This document shows, piece after piece, positions 1 through 11,179 of a stretch of 50,619 nucleotides of DNA. The position numbers were made by a program, and so were the translations under genes. Under the pieces are notes generated by a model, which worked only from the letters and a program-made list of their open reading frames with translations, had not been told where the DNA came from and ran no database searches. The DNA comes from Chromera velia (lineage: Eukaryota > Sar > Chromeraceae), in the NCBI GenBank assembly GCA_018398765.1, contig JAHBMJ010001550.1, forward strand, positions 60,580 to 111,198. The letters run 5' to 3'. Each line of letters starts with the position of its first letter. The first letter of the stretch is position 1.

Positions 1-1122
1 CCCCCCCTTCCTCTTGCAAGTCCGTTTTCTTTCCCTCGACGCTGCTCTTTGCTTCTACGCTTTCTTTCTGCTTTGCCCGTCCTTTGCTTTCATTCTCCCA
101 TGTGTTCTGTCCCCTTTCCGCTCTCCCCCCCCCTCTTTCTTGTTCCTTCTCGTTTCTGCTTTTCTCTCCTTTCATATTCTCATGCTCACTCAGCTAGAAG
201 GTGTGTCTCTGTCCCGATGACCCATGGATCCAGGGAGGCAGAGACCCTCTGTTTCTCTCGAACCCGCACACCTGCCCGGTGAGAGGATCAAAGCAGTTAA
301 TAAATTCGTCCCATGGATGAGAGAGCAACTCCCTTTAATTCCTAGCTCTCCTGCAGAAAGAAGATCTCTCCCCTGCAACACACCGACCGCTCCTTCCTTG
401 TGTCCCCCCAGTCCCTCGCTGCCCACAAACAAAGCCTGAGAACGCCCACTCACAGGTCCAGACAGACAGAGTTGCAGTCTCATCCCTGCTCTGACTCAGC
501 CCATGCCCCCCAGCTGCCCTGTCTCTTCTCCACTTTCCTTCCCAGTGACAACTGCTGATTGAGGCTTGCAACAACACAGGAACCAACTGCTAGGGGGCCC
601 TGCAGGTTTTGGATTCGATGGTGCACGGGAGCCCATGGGGAGACGTCCGTCCTGCAGGCGTAGAACCTGATCGATCGATCGAGAGATCCTTCGTGGTCCT
701 TTGCACGCACGATGTGAAGGCGCTCAAGCACAGGGGGCGCACACACAGTTAGCGGTCAGAGAGAGCATCTTTTCACTTTTTTTTGTTATTTCTTCTTTCC
801 TGACTGCACATGAACAGACATGACCGTCCATTCCAACTTCTCTACCTCCAGTCTTCTCCTCTTTCCCTCTTCTTCTTCAACCTCACAACTCAAATTTTCG
901 TCCCATGGCCTGACTGTCCGGAGGTCTTCTGTTAATTCTTCGAAACGATCGGGCACCTGTCGAAATCCAAATATCATAGCAATCATACCTGCCACCAGAC
1001 TCAAAGATCCAAAAACGCCCAGCAGCACATGCGCATGCATGACTTGGTCACTTTCGGCGCCAATCAAAGGAAAGAAAGATCAGCACGGTCACAAACGGAA
1101 GCAAGATGGCGAGACACCACCC
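1..1122. other. Non-coding stretch, no convincing gene
   Basis: Pyrimidine-rich sequence with no gene I can support. The only item of interest is a minus-strand frame at 786-1067 (93 codons). Its N-terminal half contains one hydrophobic stretch (HVLLGVFGSLSLVAG and following residues), followed by an acidic and basic tail. This could be an exon of a small single-pass membrane protein, but I could not join it to flanking exons in a consistent phase, and it lies beyond the possible stop codon at 1123. I leave it uncalled. Confidence 0.3.
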
Positions 1123-1209
1123 TTAATTCCTCCACCTCCGCATTTTCTTCTCTTCGGCTTGTCGACGCGAAACCTCTTCCAAGCTCATCGAGAAGTCACC
1201 GTCCCAGCC
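1123..1209 (-). CDS. Possible terminal exon of an unidentified minus-strand gene
   Basis: The minus strand shows a pyrimidine-rich tract and an atgcag acceptor at about 1210. An open stretch of 28 codons ending in TAA follows. The peptide is charged at its end (GWDGDFSMSLEEVSRR then QAEEKKMRRWRN), unlike the low-complexity DNA around it. An upstream mini-exon starting MQLLAFHG (about 1331-1354) with a weak GTGCGC donor would join in phase 0, but this is speculative. No family is recognised. It may be a genuine exon of a small protein or a chance open stretch. Confidence 0.22.
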   Translation of the reverse strand, partial: GWDGDFSMSLEEVSRRQAEEKKMRRWRN

Positions 1210-2827
1210 CTGCATTCAGAAAGAAAAAACAAAGCATCATTGTCCTTGAATCAGAATAGAATGGCTGGCCAACTTGAGGGGCCACGACCGCTGGACGTCC
1301 ACATGGCTGAGACTGTCGCCAGGCGCACTCCATGGAATGCAAGCAGTTGCATACGAAGAGTACGAAGAGGGAGTAGAACCCAACCGCGTGATACAGAAAA
1401 TTCTCTCTCTCTCTCTCTCTCTCTCATATGTTTACATCTGTCTCTTTCCTTGTGAAAAGAGCGCCCTTTTTCGTGCTTGCCCGTCTGCTCCCTCTCTAGA
1501 TCGATGGAGCTGCCTCTTCCCTGTGTCAAAAACACATAAAACCAAGTTCGAAGGTAATGCCATTCAGATGAAAGATTTGCTGCAGTTAGGTTTTGTGGCT
1601 TCAGGACGAAAGGTGTTTCGCATGAAGACAGCGGGAGACGGCAGACGAGCACACGCCAGAAGGAAGAGAAGTGACGGCATTTCCTGCGGACACCGGTACT
1701 ACAGGAGGATGGAGGATTTTGCACGGTAGCCAGAAAGCAGTGCTGACCTTCTCCAGATCTTGCCCATGCGTGGTTTGAAGTGACGTGTCAGCCCACAGCT
1801 CCAGTCAGACTATCCCTTGTCTGTGGGGTCTCTGCCAGGAGCCCACCCCAACGACCTCCCTGAACGAACCTCCTCTGAACGTCTTTCCATGAGGACACGG
1901 CGGAGTGAGCTTCATCAAACGGGCCTCCCATGCGACTCTCTTGAGCAGGGGATTAAACGCATGTCTCTCCTTAGTGGATGGAAGCGCTTTTTTACCAATA
2001 CCAAGACAGAGTCAGAGACATTTGCCGTCTCTCTGTCATTGTGGAACCTTAAACTTGCGTCAGTATTTTCTCTCGGCCAGGCAGCCTAAGCACAACTTCT
2101 TTAAAGCATATCATGCCTCTATAGCACGCTTTTTCGGGCACTGTGTGGCCTTCAGCTCTGCAGCCTGGACATCTTTCGTGACTCATCAGAGGAGACGGAT
2201 TGCTAGTTCTTCATAAAAAAAATGGACTCGGGACTTTCAGAAAGTCAAAACGGGCTGCCCGGTTTGACAAGGTACACACTACGATTTCCGGTCCACTGTT
2301 TGCAGAAAGGGCTGACCAGAAACTGGCCGGCATCGGTTGCCAAGTTCATGATGTCGGCATGGTCATAGTCAATATGCTTTTGCTGTGAGTACCTTAGCGC
2401 CCGAGCTAAGCTTTAGCTCGGCCTTAGCCCAAGCTAGTCGCGCGGCCCAGTTCATGCACGGCCGGGCCCCGAAGGTCAGATTTCACTAGTGGCCCCGCAA
2501 AACGCGTACGTACGCGTACGAGGGGCACAAATTGAAGCTTTCGAACCCATTTTCCGCTTTCACGGTCCACTCGAACGACCGCACGGCCTGCGGCAGTGCA
2601 GCTCGAGAAATACTCTGACGCGCGCGTTTGCACACAGACGGCGAATATTGTTGCCTCACAAAATTCCATTTGAAACGGTTTTCCTTCTTTCGTGCCATCT
2701 TGTGGGTCACCGGGCGTAAAGAAGTATAGTCTTTGTGTGCACCTTGTTTGTGTAACAGTCCGTGCACTTGTAACCAGTAGGATCGTTTGTTCTGTATCAC
2801 ACATTTCCGTCACTCAAGATCTGCAAC
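1210..2827. other. Intergenic region upstream of the protease
   Basis: No gene is supported. It holds a (CT)n run at about 1402-1425. Near the protease start are two compact inverted repeats: an 8-bp-arm hairpin at 2402-2420 (CGAGCTAA, loop GCT, TTAGCTCG) and a CG-rich palindromic patch at about 2502-2520 built on CGCGTACGTACGCG. Their position 300-430 bp upstream of the start codon makes them candidate promoter elements, but no function is shown. Confidence 0.3.
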
Positions 2828-4038
2828 ATGTTCAAGCGTTTCGTGTTGCAGGGGGTTGCCCTGGCTGCCGTTGTGACAGCTCAGGAAGACATGACTTTCG
2901 ATGAGTTCGTGATGCGCTACCAGAAGGGGTATGCCTCCCCTGAGGAGCGCGCCCAGAGAAAGGCTGTGTTTGAGGAGAACGCTGCCTGGGTGAAGGCTCA
3001 CAACGCTGACCCTTCTTCCACCTGGGTTGCCTCTCTCAACCGTTTCTCTGATATCACTCCTGAGGAATGGGGCCAGGGATACATGGGAGTCAACACTACC
3101 ATGCTCGGTGCTTTCGCTTCCATGAAGCACAAGACAGACATGTTCATCAACTTCAAGGAGGGAAAGGACGAGGACGCACCTGAGAAGATCGACCTCTCCG
3201 CTCTCCCTGCCCGTGTTGACTGGAGAGATTCCCACATCGTTGCTCCCGTGAAGGAGCAGGGACTCTGCGGCTCCTGCTGGGCTTTTGCCTCTATCTCTAC
3301 CATTGAGTCCTACTGGGCTAAGGCCACTGGCAGCCTGACTGAGCTCTCCGAGCAGCAGATCCTCGACTGCTCTGAGTACCCCCCCATGGCCAAGCAGTAC
3401 GGCATTGCTGGTTGCCAGGTCAGCACACGCAACGGTTACTCCGTACGCACATCTTGACCCATCTGTTGTCTGACTTCGATCCTTTTCACACCCCCCCCCC
3501 CTTTTCTTCTGTTTGATCTCTGCAGGGAGGACTCCCCGAGATGGCCTACGAGACTGCTCTGAAGATGGGGGCCCTCACCTCTGAGTGGACCTACCCCTAC
3601 CTCTCCTACAGAGGACAGAACAGAGAGTGCCTGTACAACATGACAGAGGGTCTCGACTTCACAGGACAGACCGGGAACCCGTTCTTCCCCTCTGCCCTCA
3701 TCTCTGGATACAAGGCCATCCAGCCCAACTCTTACGATGAGGTGATGTTCCACCTCGCCCACCACGGCCCCCTCACTCTGGGAGTGGATGCTTCCAGGTG
3801 GAAGTTCTACAGAGGAGGTGTCTTCAACAACTGCCCCTCTGGTCAGTCTGCAGAACAACACTTCAAACTTCCATGTTCAATTGCCCTCTTTGTGGTCTCA
3901 ATCCATCTTTCTCCTCTGCACCTGTCAGATGTCCCAACGAGGCGTCCGTCCAGTCGCTCTTTCTTTCTTTCCTTCCCTTCCTTCCTTCCTTCCTTCCTTT
4001 CTTCCTTCCTTCCTTCCCTCCTTCCTTCCTTCCTTCCT

Positions 4039-4070
<32 letters not shown>

Positions 4071-4879
4071 TGCCTCTCTCTCACCTGGTCGCCCGCCTTC
4101 GAGCCTTGTTCCCCTTGTTCTTGAGGAAGTCTACTGCTTTATGCTGCCAACTTCGTCCTTTCCTCCTGTGACGCTTCTCCGTCTTCGCCCTTCCCAGACG
4201 GTCCCCGCTCCCCCATTCCGCATCCTCCTCAACCCTCCCCCCATGCACCCTCTTCCCTTCCCTCTTCATGCCTGCAGGAGACGAGCCCATCAACCTGAAC
4301 CACGCCGTGAACCTTGTCGGGTACGGCACTGACGAGCAGCTCGGACCCTACTGGCTCATCCGCAACTCTTGGGGCGCCACCTGGGGCGAGCAGGGTTACA
4401 TGCGCATCAAGAGAACGACCCCCGAGGACTTCGACTTCTGCGGTACCATGACTGTGCAGGTCCCGGACATTCCCGATGAGGATGAGGAGGAGAACGACGA
4501 GGACTTCGAGCCCGACGCCGAGCCTTCCCCTTCTCCCGAGCCTGAGCAACCTGGTGAGGATGCTCAGGAGGAGGAGAAGCCCAAGAAGATCAAGGTCGAT
4601 ATGATGAAGAAGAAGAACTTGAGAAGATCTCCTTATGGAGGAGACGCTGATGAGGAGCCCACCCAGCAGCCTGGCCTGCCCGACATGGAAGGGTTCGAGA
4701 AGTATTTCAAGAACGTGACCTTCAGCGTGTGCGGCCCTTGCGGTATGCTCTTCCAGCCTTCCTTCGTCACCGTCGGTGTGCCCGAGCAGCTCCCCGTGCA
4801 GGGCAACCCCGCTGCTCACGGTCTGGTGATGGACCTGAAGATCCCTGAGCTCTCCTCCTGGAAGGTGGTGAAGGAGTAA
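2828..4879 (+). CDS. Papain-family (C1A, cathepsin L-like) cysteine protease with acidic C-terminal extension
   Basis: Predicted endopeptidase of about 502 residues in three exons: 2828-3418, 3526-3841 and 4278-4879. Both introns are GT-AG with ctgcag acceptors; phases are 0 and 1. A hydrophobic N-terminus ([19 protein letters not shown]) looks like a signal peptide. Residues about 23-85 form an I29-type propeptide with an NRFSD motif. The catalytic set is complete: oxyanion Gln in VKEQG, Cys150 in CGSCWAF, His311 in [11 protein letters not shown] and Asn332 in RNSWG. The first splice junction rebuilds the family's GCxGG motif. After the protease domain come a Glu/Asp/Pro-rich segment, a Lys-rich patch and a short module with an SVCGPCGM motif. 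Papain-like enzymes normally stop soon after the Asn region, so this tail of roughly 140 residues is extra. A secretory or lysosome-like location is inferred from the signal peptide. Confidence 0.88.
3958..4071. repeat. (CTTC)n/(CTTT)n microsatellite in protease intron 2
   Basis: About 110 bp of tetranucleotide repeat passes from TTCC units to TTTC units. It lies wholly inside the 436-bp second intron of the cysteine protease, downstream of the donor at 3842. Its pyrimidine-only sense strand leaves long false open frames across the intron. Confidence 0.9.
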
Positions 4880-6821
4880 ACTTGTCTTTCATTCATTCAT
4901 TCAGGGTGGCAAGTGCTTGTTTCACTCGGCGTGCTGATTTTGACGGACTTGAGAAAGTGTGGCGATTGTCACTGAAATTCTTCACTTGTTGGTCTTAGTT
5001 TTGTTTTTCTTTTTGTTTGTTGGGTGACTCTGAAATGAAATGTCTGTAAATGAATCTGGCCAACGTTTGTTTTTTATCTCAGTGTGTCTAACAGGTCTGT
5101 TCTAACACCTCACTGAGATGGTCAGTACGGAGTAGCCTTGTCTCGACCTGCTGTGCTTGTTGGGTTGCCTGCTGAGCCGTGAAGCGATAGTGAGAGAGAG
5201 AGAGAGAGAGTCTACCAGCCTCGTCTACCCAAAAGTGAACGTCGCCATGGCCTGCTTGCTTGCCTGCCTGTGTGGGGGGGGATTTTGGGAAGGCAATGGA
5301 TGGAGTGATGTCGAGCTGGTAGGTAGAAGAAAGAAAGCATGACAGAAACAGCTGCTCCTTTTTTTTTTTTAATTTGTCTTTTTAGTTAGCTCTTGTCTTC
5401 GTCTCCGCCGATTCTTGAGGCTTTATCCATCCTCTGACAGAACGAAAATCTTGCTCGTCTCTGTGATGGGCTCAAAAAAAGGAGGGGAAAGTTAGCAGAG
5501 GTCCGATCAGCATTCTGCTGCTTTGTGGTTCGAATGAATCGTCAGCGAGTCTGCAACTGAACTTGGTGAAAAGACGTCTGTCTGCTTTTTTCTGTCCGTC
5601 TGGGTCGGTTGCTGTTCTGCCAGCCGTCAGCTGTCTCTCCCATGTCTTGTATCGCTCTCGTGTTTGTTCGGTTGTGTGGTTGAGCTTTCTCGATTGGTCG
5701 ATCGATGGATTGCACTTTGAGAATTTCAGGAGAGAGGGAGGAGACCAAGGACAAAGGAAAGTGACGAGGGCGCGACCCGTCTGAGGTTCTGCCTTCTTGT
5801 CACGGTGAATAATTCCGGTTGTGTGTGTATAATAGGAAGTTGCATTTGATGTGTGCATTTCGACCGCAGACTCTGGATGCACGGTTGGGCGTTCTACGTT
5901 CGCAACAAAAGAACTGATCGAGAGAGGGTCTCGTCGACTACGGTGTCGTGGACAGATCGGACATGTACAGCATCACTGCAGGAAAGACTGCAGTGAAGAA
6001 GAGCCGCGGTGTGGTCTCATGATCTCCCGCTGCATGCATGTCACGACAAAGCGGTATGCATTCTTGGCTCTCCTTTCAGTGCGTGTCGACCGTTGACTTC
6101 CGTGGTTGATGGTGTCGAATTTGCGCGGAGTGCGTCAAAATAAAACAACCAAGATAATTTCATTAAAAAGATATCTTCAAGACGTCTTTCACACTTACAC
6201 AAACCATATACACGCCGGCGCGTACATATAAAAACTATACTTAGTACGCTGTATGCTGGGCTGTGTGATATCTAGATAGTGATATCTAGATAGGTATCAG
6301 CCCCCTGTTCTCTAGCATGTATAGTATATACATACCGTACAAAAAGTTATAGAAACTATAATGTACATGATGCATATAGATGTATATAGAAGTGTTGCAG
6401 GGTTGTGTAGAGGGATGGAAAGACAAAAGTAAAGCGCATGTGACGGAAACCTATAGGCTCCGGGCTCCCCATATATAAAAAAATAATCACTTTTACTTTT
6501 TACTTATTTATTTATTTATTTCAAAGTTATTTGAAGCACTGAGAAGCAGATACTTCAAGTCTAGTTTCAAAGTTCAAATTCGACCCTAAAGAATGTCTGG
6601 TGAAAAAGTCCGGTTACCAGACATAACCTCCCCTAGTAACCTCCCTGAACCTAAGTACGACCTGAAGAAATATACTAAAGATGATATATATCTGTGACAT
6701 CTTTTTTCAAGAGACCGTCCACATGTGTGGCACTCATGGTCAAGACACCGCCCAAATATGCGGCTTGGGCTTTCAAGATACGATAAACGATCTGCGTCTG
6801 TGCGATGCGGGTAGTAGTAGG
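4880..6821. other. Intergenic region downstream of the protease
   Basis: The first part is presumably the protease 3' UTR, with a short ATTC repeat at about 4890-4901. No further gene is supported. It contains a (GA)n tract near 5191-5208, poly-T near 5358-5370 and a duplicated TGATATCTAGATAG motif around 6264-6293. After about 6100 base composition shifts to AT-rich sequence, marking entry into the transposon zone. Confidence 0.35.
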
Positions 6822-6935
6822 TAGTGACCAGGTTTGATTTGATATAAATTTGGATTTGATTTGATTTGATTTGAGGTTAAGGCTCTAGATTTGCAAATCT
6901 AGGCGCAGATTTGAGGTTGAATTTGAGGTTTAACT
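6822..6935 (+). mobile_element. Solitary hAT-like element end, TAGTGACCA/TTTGATTTGA family
   Basis: The terminus TAGTGACCAGGTTTGATTTG is followed by repeated TTTGA units and TTTGAGGTTAA motifs. It matches the end of the complete element at 8098-9704. A related inverted end is at about 11180-11338. The 8 bp outside these two ends (6814-6821 and 11339-11346) do not match, so they cannot be shown to bound one large element. They may be truncated copies. Confidence 0.5.
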
Positions 6936-8089
6936 TCATAAGTTCCCTAACATGTGAGCTTTCCCAGTTTTTACTAATAATATGACTCACAATTTAATTT
7001 AGGTTTTTGACTGTTTAAGAAGAAATGATTCGATTTGAAACTACACTGGAACTATAGTATGTCACAAGGAGAATTTCTAGAATCTTTTGTGTCACAATGA
7101 TAATTATGATTTTAAGATAAAGGTGTTTAGTCACTTATGATTAAAATATATTTAATTATCCCATGAAGTGATTGAATGTGATTGAATAAAGTGATTAATT
7201 AGCTAAAGTCCGATTCTTACTAGTCTTTAATACTTTTGGTCATTCTAATGGTGTATAGTTTTTTTTTTATGTTATAAAAACAAATGTTTTGGGAGTAGCC
7301 TAGAGGCTTGTACACATCCAGTACACTGCATGCATGGCCCAGTCCATGCAGCCTGGGCCAGCTATGCATGCGCCGGCACGGCCTACCGCTCCTACTAGCA
7401 GCCGCGGCCATCGGTGTATGTTACGCAGCATGTATTCGGAGCCGACTAGCCGATTATACATGTTGCATCAAAAATCGGGTCTTCATGCATGAGTTTCAAA
7501 TACAAGGTGTAGTGTGCATATTCATGTAATGAGAACATGTATGATATGATATGTTACTTACAACCGCGTATTCATATGATATGTTACTTACTAGTTTAAT
7601 AAGTTTATAAATTGTAAGATTTTATAAAATTCTAGTAACACTGTAAAACAGTCTAGTATAATTTTTGGTTTCTAGTATAGTAACACTAGTTACACTACTG
7701 CCTATTAACAGTGCCTAACAGCTAAATAGCCCCTGTTTATCTTTTTCAAAACCAATTTTTTATAGTCACAAACTGTGCTTTAAAAAAAAAAAATTAAAAA
7801 TGTAGCCCGGGGGGCTCTGCCCCCCAGACCCCCCCTTAATTAATTTAGCAATATATTCCTGAATATATTCCTGATTATATTACTTTTGAAGTGAGTAATT
7901 AGTGAATAAATGTATTTCGTGATTAAACACCTTTCTTTTAAGAACTTTTGACTGATTCAATTAAATCATACTTATATGTGAAAAAATAGTTGTAGATCAC
8001 GGCTTGATACTCGTCGCGAGGCAGCGTCATAGGCTCATAGCCGCTGTGGGCTGCGCGGACTGCATATGCACATGCATGCATGAACAAAG
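6936..8089. other. AT-rich transposon debris
   Basis: No gene is supported. There is a GC-rich island at about 7310-7470 and a striking G/C hairpin at about 7805-7835 (GCCCGGGGGGCTCTG then CCCCCCAGACCCCCC). A GGGGGGTCTGGGGGGGC motif in inverted orientation recurs at 11166-11182. The rest is AT-rich and looks like old transposon sequence. Confidence 0.35.
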
Positions 8090-8097
8090 CGTGTATG

Positions 8098-9704
8098 TAG
8101 TGACCATATTTGATTTGATTATATTTGATTTGATTTGATTTGATTTGAGCTTCAACCTCAAATATTTGATATTTGAGGTAAGATTTGAGGTTAACCTCTT
8201 AGGGTTCCTCATTGAGTCACTGACTTACTGTCACTCTGATCATTTTTCTCATGACAATAGTTGTCAGAACATTTCTGATGTGTGTTTCAAAAATTTAAAA
8301 AAATATTTATATAAAATTATAACTTAAGTTCCGTAAAAAAAATATGCCTGTGTGGCAGTGTATATACACTAGTCACTGAGACTCACTCTAGTACTAATAG
8401 AGATTAAGAACGTAAAATTGATAGATTTGAAATTGCATATGACTTTTTATTGATACGATAAAGTTAGAGCACGTACCAAAATTGAGGTGACAATCACTCA
8501 GCTTTATGGCACTTCCTTTTCCTCTTCTTCATGATCACTTTCTTCAATGTGAATCGAATCGATCGGTGGTGGGAGCTGCTGAGAGCTTTTTCTCTGGCTT
8601 TTCGGCTTTCCAGGAGTGGGTGCTCCTGGGCTTCTATTCGGTTGCGGAGAGATGACAACGGGGTGAGACGGAGAACCGCGCACACGTTTGCTATTGCTGT
8701 TGGTGTTGGAACCGTCCTGTTTCTGGGCAGCTAAGCATCCAGAGTTGGTAAGTTCGGCTACCCTCTGTGCCGCGCCAGGGCCGACAACAAGCCCCTTGTG
8801 TTGGAGGTGAATATAGAGAGGTCGGTAGCCTTCCTCACCCGGAGTGATAACTTTCTTAGGAGGGGGAAGTTTCCCCCCAGCCTTCTCAGCATTTGCGTCT
8901 GCGACCGCCTCCTTTGGTTTCAAATTGGTCCTCCCGCCGGGCCCTGCAGGAGCGGCCCCCCCTCCAGCACTGTCAGCAGCCCCCCCGTTGCCTTTTCCCT
9001 TACCTTTCTGGAACTACTCCACACCGACAGGGAATGTGGTCGCAGCCTTTCGATACTTCGGGTCAGGGGCATACTACAATTTCTCGTGGTTCACATCCAA
9101 AATGTCCCAGTCATACAGCGGGGTACCTCACCCGTGGATCCGTCTCGTAGGCGACAATCTGCTTCTCATGCACCTTCACCAACTGAATCACATTTGCCCC
9201 CTTTTGCACGGACCATATCTTTTTTGCGTACCCGGCTCTAAAAACAAATGCCTCCTTCTTCCCGTTTGACCCTGTTAGATTGTGTGACGTGTCTTTACGG
9301 GGTGTAAAATGTTTGCAAACGCTCAAAAAGGCGGCCGTAAAAGATGTTCCAGCACCAGAAAAGTTAACACAGCTATTTGGGAAAACGTTCAGCTGATTGG
9401 TTTACCTTTGCATAAAGTAAAAAGGGGTGAAACGTCAATTTTAGTGCAGCTCAAAACGTTTTTTTTTTGAGAGCAAACCATCAAGATTTAGGTTTTTTCA
9501 TTTGAATCAGCATGCGTGATGGATTGATACTTGCAAAAGTTTTTTCAGGACCTTCATATTTGAGGTTAAAAGTCATATTGATCAAATATTTGATCGTATT
9601 TGATAGGTCTTTAAACACTAGGTCCTCCCTGACTGGATATTTGATTTGAGCTTAAGCCCTACCTCAAATCAAATCAAATCAAATCAAATCAAACATGGTC
9701 ACTA
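8098..9704. mobile_element. hAT-like TIR transposon (1607 bp) with perfect 8-bp target duplication
   Basis: The element begins TAGTGACCAT and ends with its inverse ATGGTCACTA. Both ends run into subterminal TTTGATTTGA repeats. The 8 bp outside each end are identical (CGTGTATG at 8090-8097 and 9705-9712). An 8-bp duplication with TA(G)-type ends is characteristic of hAT elements, so this assignment rests on the ends alone. No hAT transposase signature is seen, so the copy is probably non-autonomous. An intact duplication suggests a fairly recent insertion. It carries one broken minus-strand reading frame (separate entry). Confidence 0.85.
8504..9326 (-). pseudogene. Broken element-borne reading frame, unknown protein
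   Basis: Minus-strand coding-like sequence inside the 8098-9704 element. The N-terminal part (9326 down to 9111) is basic and ends VRYPAV. Near 9111 the frame shifts by one base and continues in a second frame (DWDILDVNHEKL, then PDPKYRKAATTF) through two in-frame TAG codons (9074-9076 and 9014-9016). It then runs into a long Pro/Ser/Glu-rich tail ending HIEESDHEEEEKEVP. Both TAGs fall where CAG (Gln) would be natural. No transposase domain is recognised. It may be a captured host gene or an accessory protein of the element. Confidence 0.5.
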
Positions 9705-9712
9705 CGTGTATG

Positions 9713-10274
9713 CATGACCCTATGAAAAAAAGGTACAGCTGTGCACAAACTCTTAGGCAAACTCATGCAAACTATGCAGCGCAACCTTAGCTATGCAAGC
9801 CGAAACCGTTAAACCATGTCCCGCCTCATTGTAGACTACCAGTATCTCCCTTAGGATAGCAACACTCCCGAGCAGCAGTTTGTGCCTGAACCACTCTATG
9901 AACCGCTGCGCACCCCTTCCTTGCTCTTTTCCAGTGTTGAGTGAGTGAGTGAGTGAGTGAGTAAGTGAGGTGAGTGGGTGGGGTGAGTGGGTAAGTGGGT
10001 GGGGTGAGTAAGGGAGGTGAGTGAATAAGTGAGTGAGGTGAGTGATCGAGTAAATGAGGTGAGTTTGAACTTCAACGACTCTAAAGATTTCAAGCTAGTC
10101 ACTTTGAAAGTTTAGGAACACTTCAATTTTTGTCTGACAATTTCATCACACCTAACTTAATCTAACTATTTCATCACACCTATTTTGACACAATTATTTG
10201 TGTCACTAGTACTAGTGTATAGAGTATTGTATCACAATTTGAATTGTATCATACTATAGTTTCAGTGTACTTGA
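9713..10274. repeat. (GTGA)n microsatellite and flanking sequence
   Basis: A GTGA/GGTGAGTGG repeat fills about 9937-10070 and creates spurious Thr/Ser/Leu-rich frames on the minus strand. The sequence on either side is AT-rich without a recognisable gene. Confidence 0.7.
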
Positions 10275-10282
10275 AACAACTT

Positions 10283-11058
10283 CTAGACGACGCACAGTGG
10301 TAAAAAAAAAAAAAAAGACCTTTCCAGATTTTTTTTTTTCTTTTTTTCTACGAAGGATTTCCTAGAGCACCTCTAGGAGCACCTAGAGGAGCACTTTTTA
10401 GAAGTACTTTTAAACTAACTTCCTCGTGAACTTATTACTCACAAAGACCCATACACATACACATACGTCTGTGGTAGTTCTCTCAGACACATCTGACGTC
10501 CTTCTTGCTTCTCTCCTCTGAGGGATGCCGGGTGATGGACTAGGTGATGGACCACCTGAGTGTGAGAGACGAGGGAGACAGAGGGAGTGACCTGGTCCGT
10601 CGTTTCACCATTTATGCTAATTGAAAAATGAATGAAGTCTGCGTGTATAGCACTGCACGCAGTGACCATCGCAAAAGGGGATTACAGGGACGAAGGCGAG
10701 CAGGCGGGCGAAGGGAAAAGGGGGCTCTCTTTTGTCCTATGCAAAGAGTAACAAGAAGGATGGATACATGGATGCAGACAGAAGAGCAAACAGAGGAGAA
10801 GTTCTTTAACTGGCTCTTTGACGATATCTAGGACGATATACATTTCAAAGCTCTAGTCAAAGCTAGTTTTAGTCAATCCTTTTAAGCGTCTACCAAACTA
10901 AAAGTAAAACTGGGATCCTACATATGATTCAAACTCTAGTTGAAGCTAGTCATTGAACCTTTATTTTTTTTACATATACAATAAAATTTTAAATTAAAAA
11001 AAAAAAAGAATAGACGTTTTCAGATTTTTTTTTTTTTTTACCACTGTGCGTCGCCTAG
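10283..11058. mobile_element. 776-bp TIR element with perfect 8-bp target duplication
   Basis: The element begins CTAGACGACGCACAGTGG and ends with the near-perfect inverse CCACTGTGCGTCGCCTAG. Homopolymer A and T tracts extend the inverted repeats to about 35 bp. Identical AACAACTT copies flank it at 10275-10282 and 11059-11066. The length and the lack of a long ORF make it a non-autonomous MITE-like element. The 8-bp duplication points to an hAT-like or other 8-bp-duplicating transposase in trans. Its ends differ from the TAGTGACCA family, so two families lie side by side. Confidence 0.85.
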
Positions 11059-11179
11059 AACAACTTTGATCAAAACATTTTTTTTAAAAGAATGGTGGAA
11101 TACTTTATTTTGTTCAGATGTGTTTTTGTTTATTATGTTAAAATCGTCTTTCTAACAATAAAAACGGGGGGTCTGGGGG

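Noticed and set aside
3541-4332. 263-codon frame continuing from protease exon 2 through the CTTC repeat
   Set aside because: It reads through intron 2. The GT at 3842 and the ctgcag acceptor at 4277 restore the catalytic His region in phase.
5851-6096. Zinc-knuckle-like CRGQIGHVQHHC on the plus strand
   Set aside because: Spacing is wrong for CCHC (no second Cys, five residues before His), and no adjacent gag or pol sequence.
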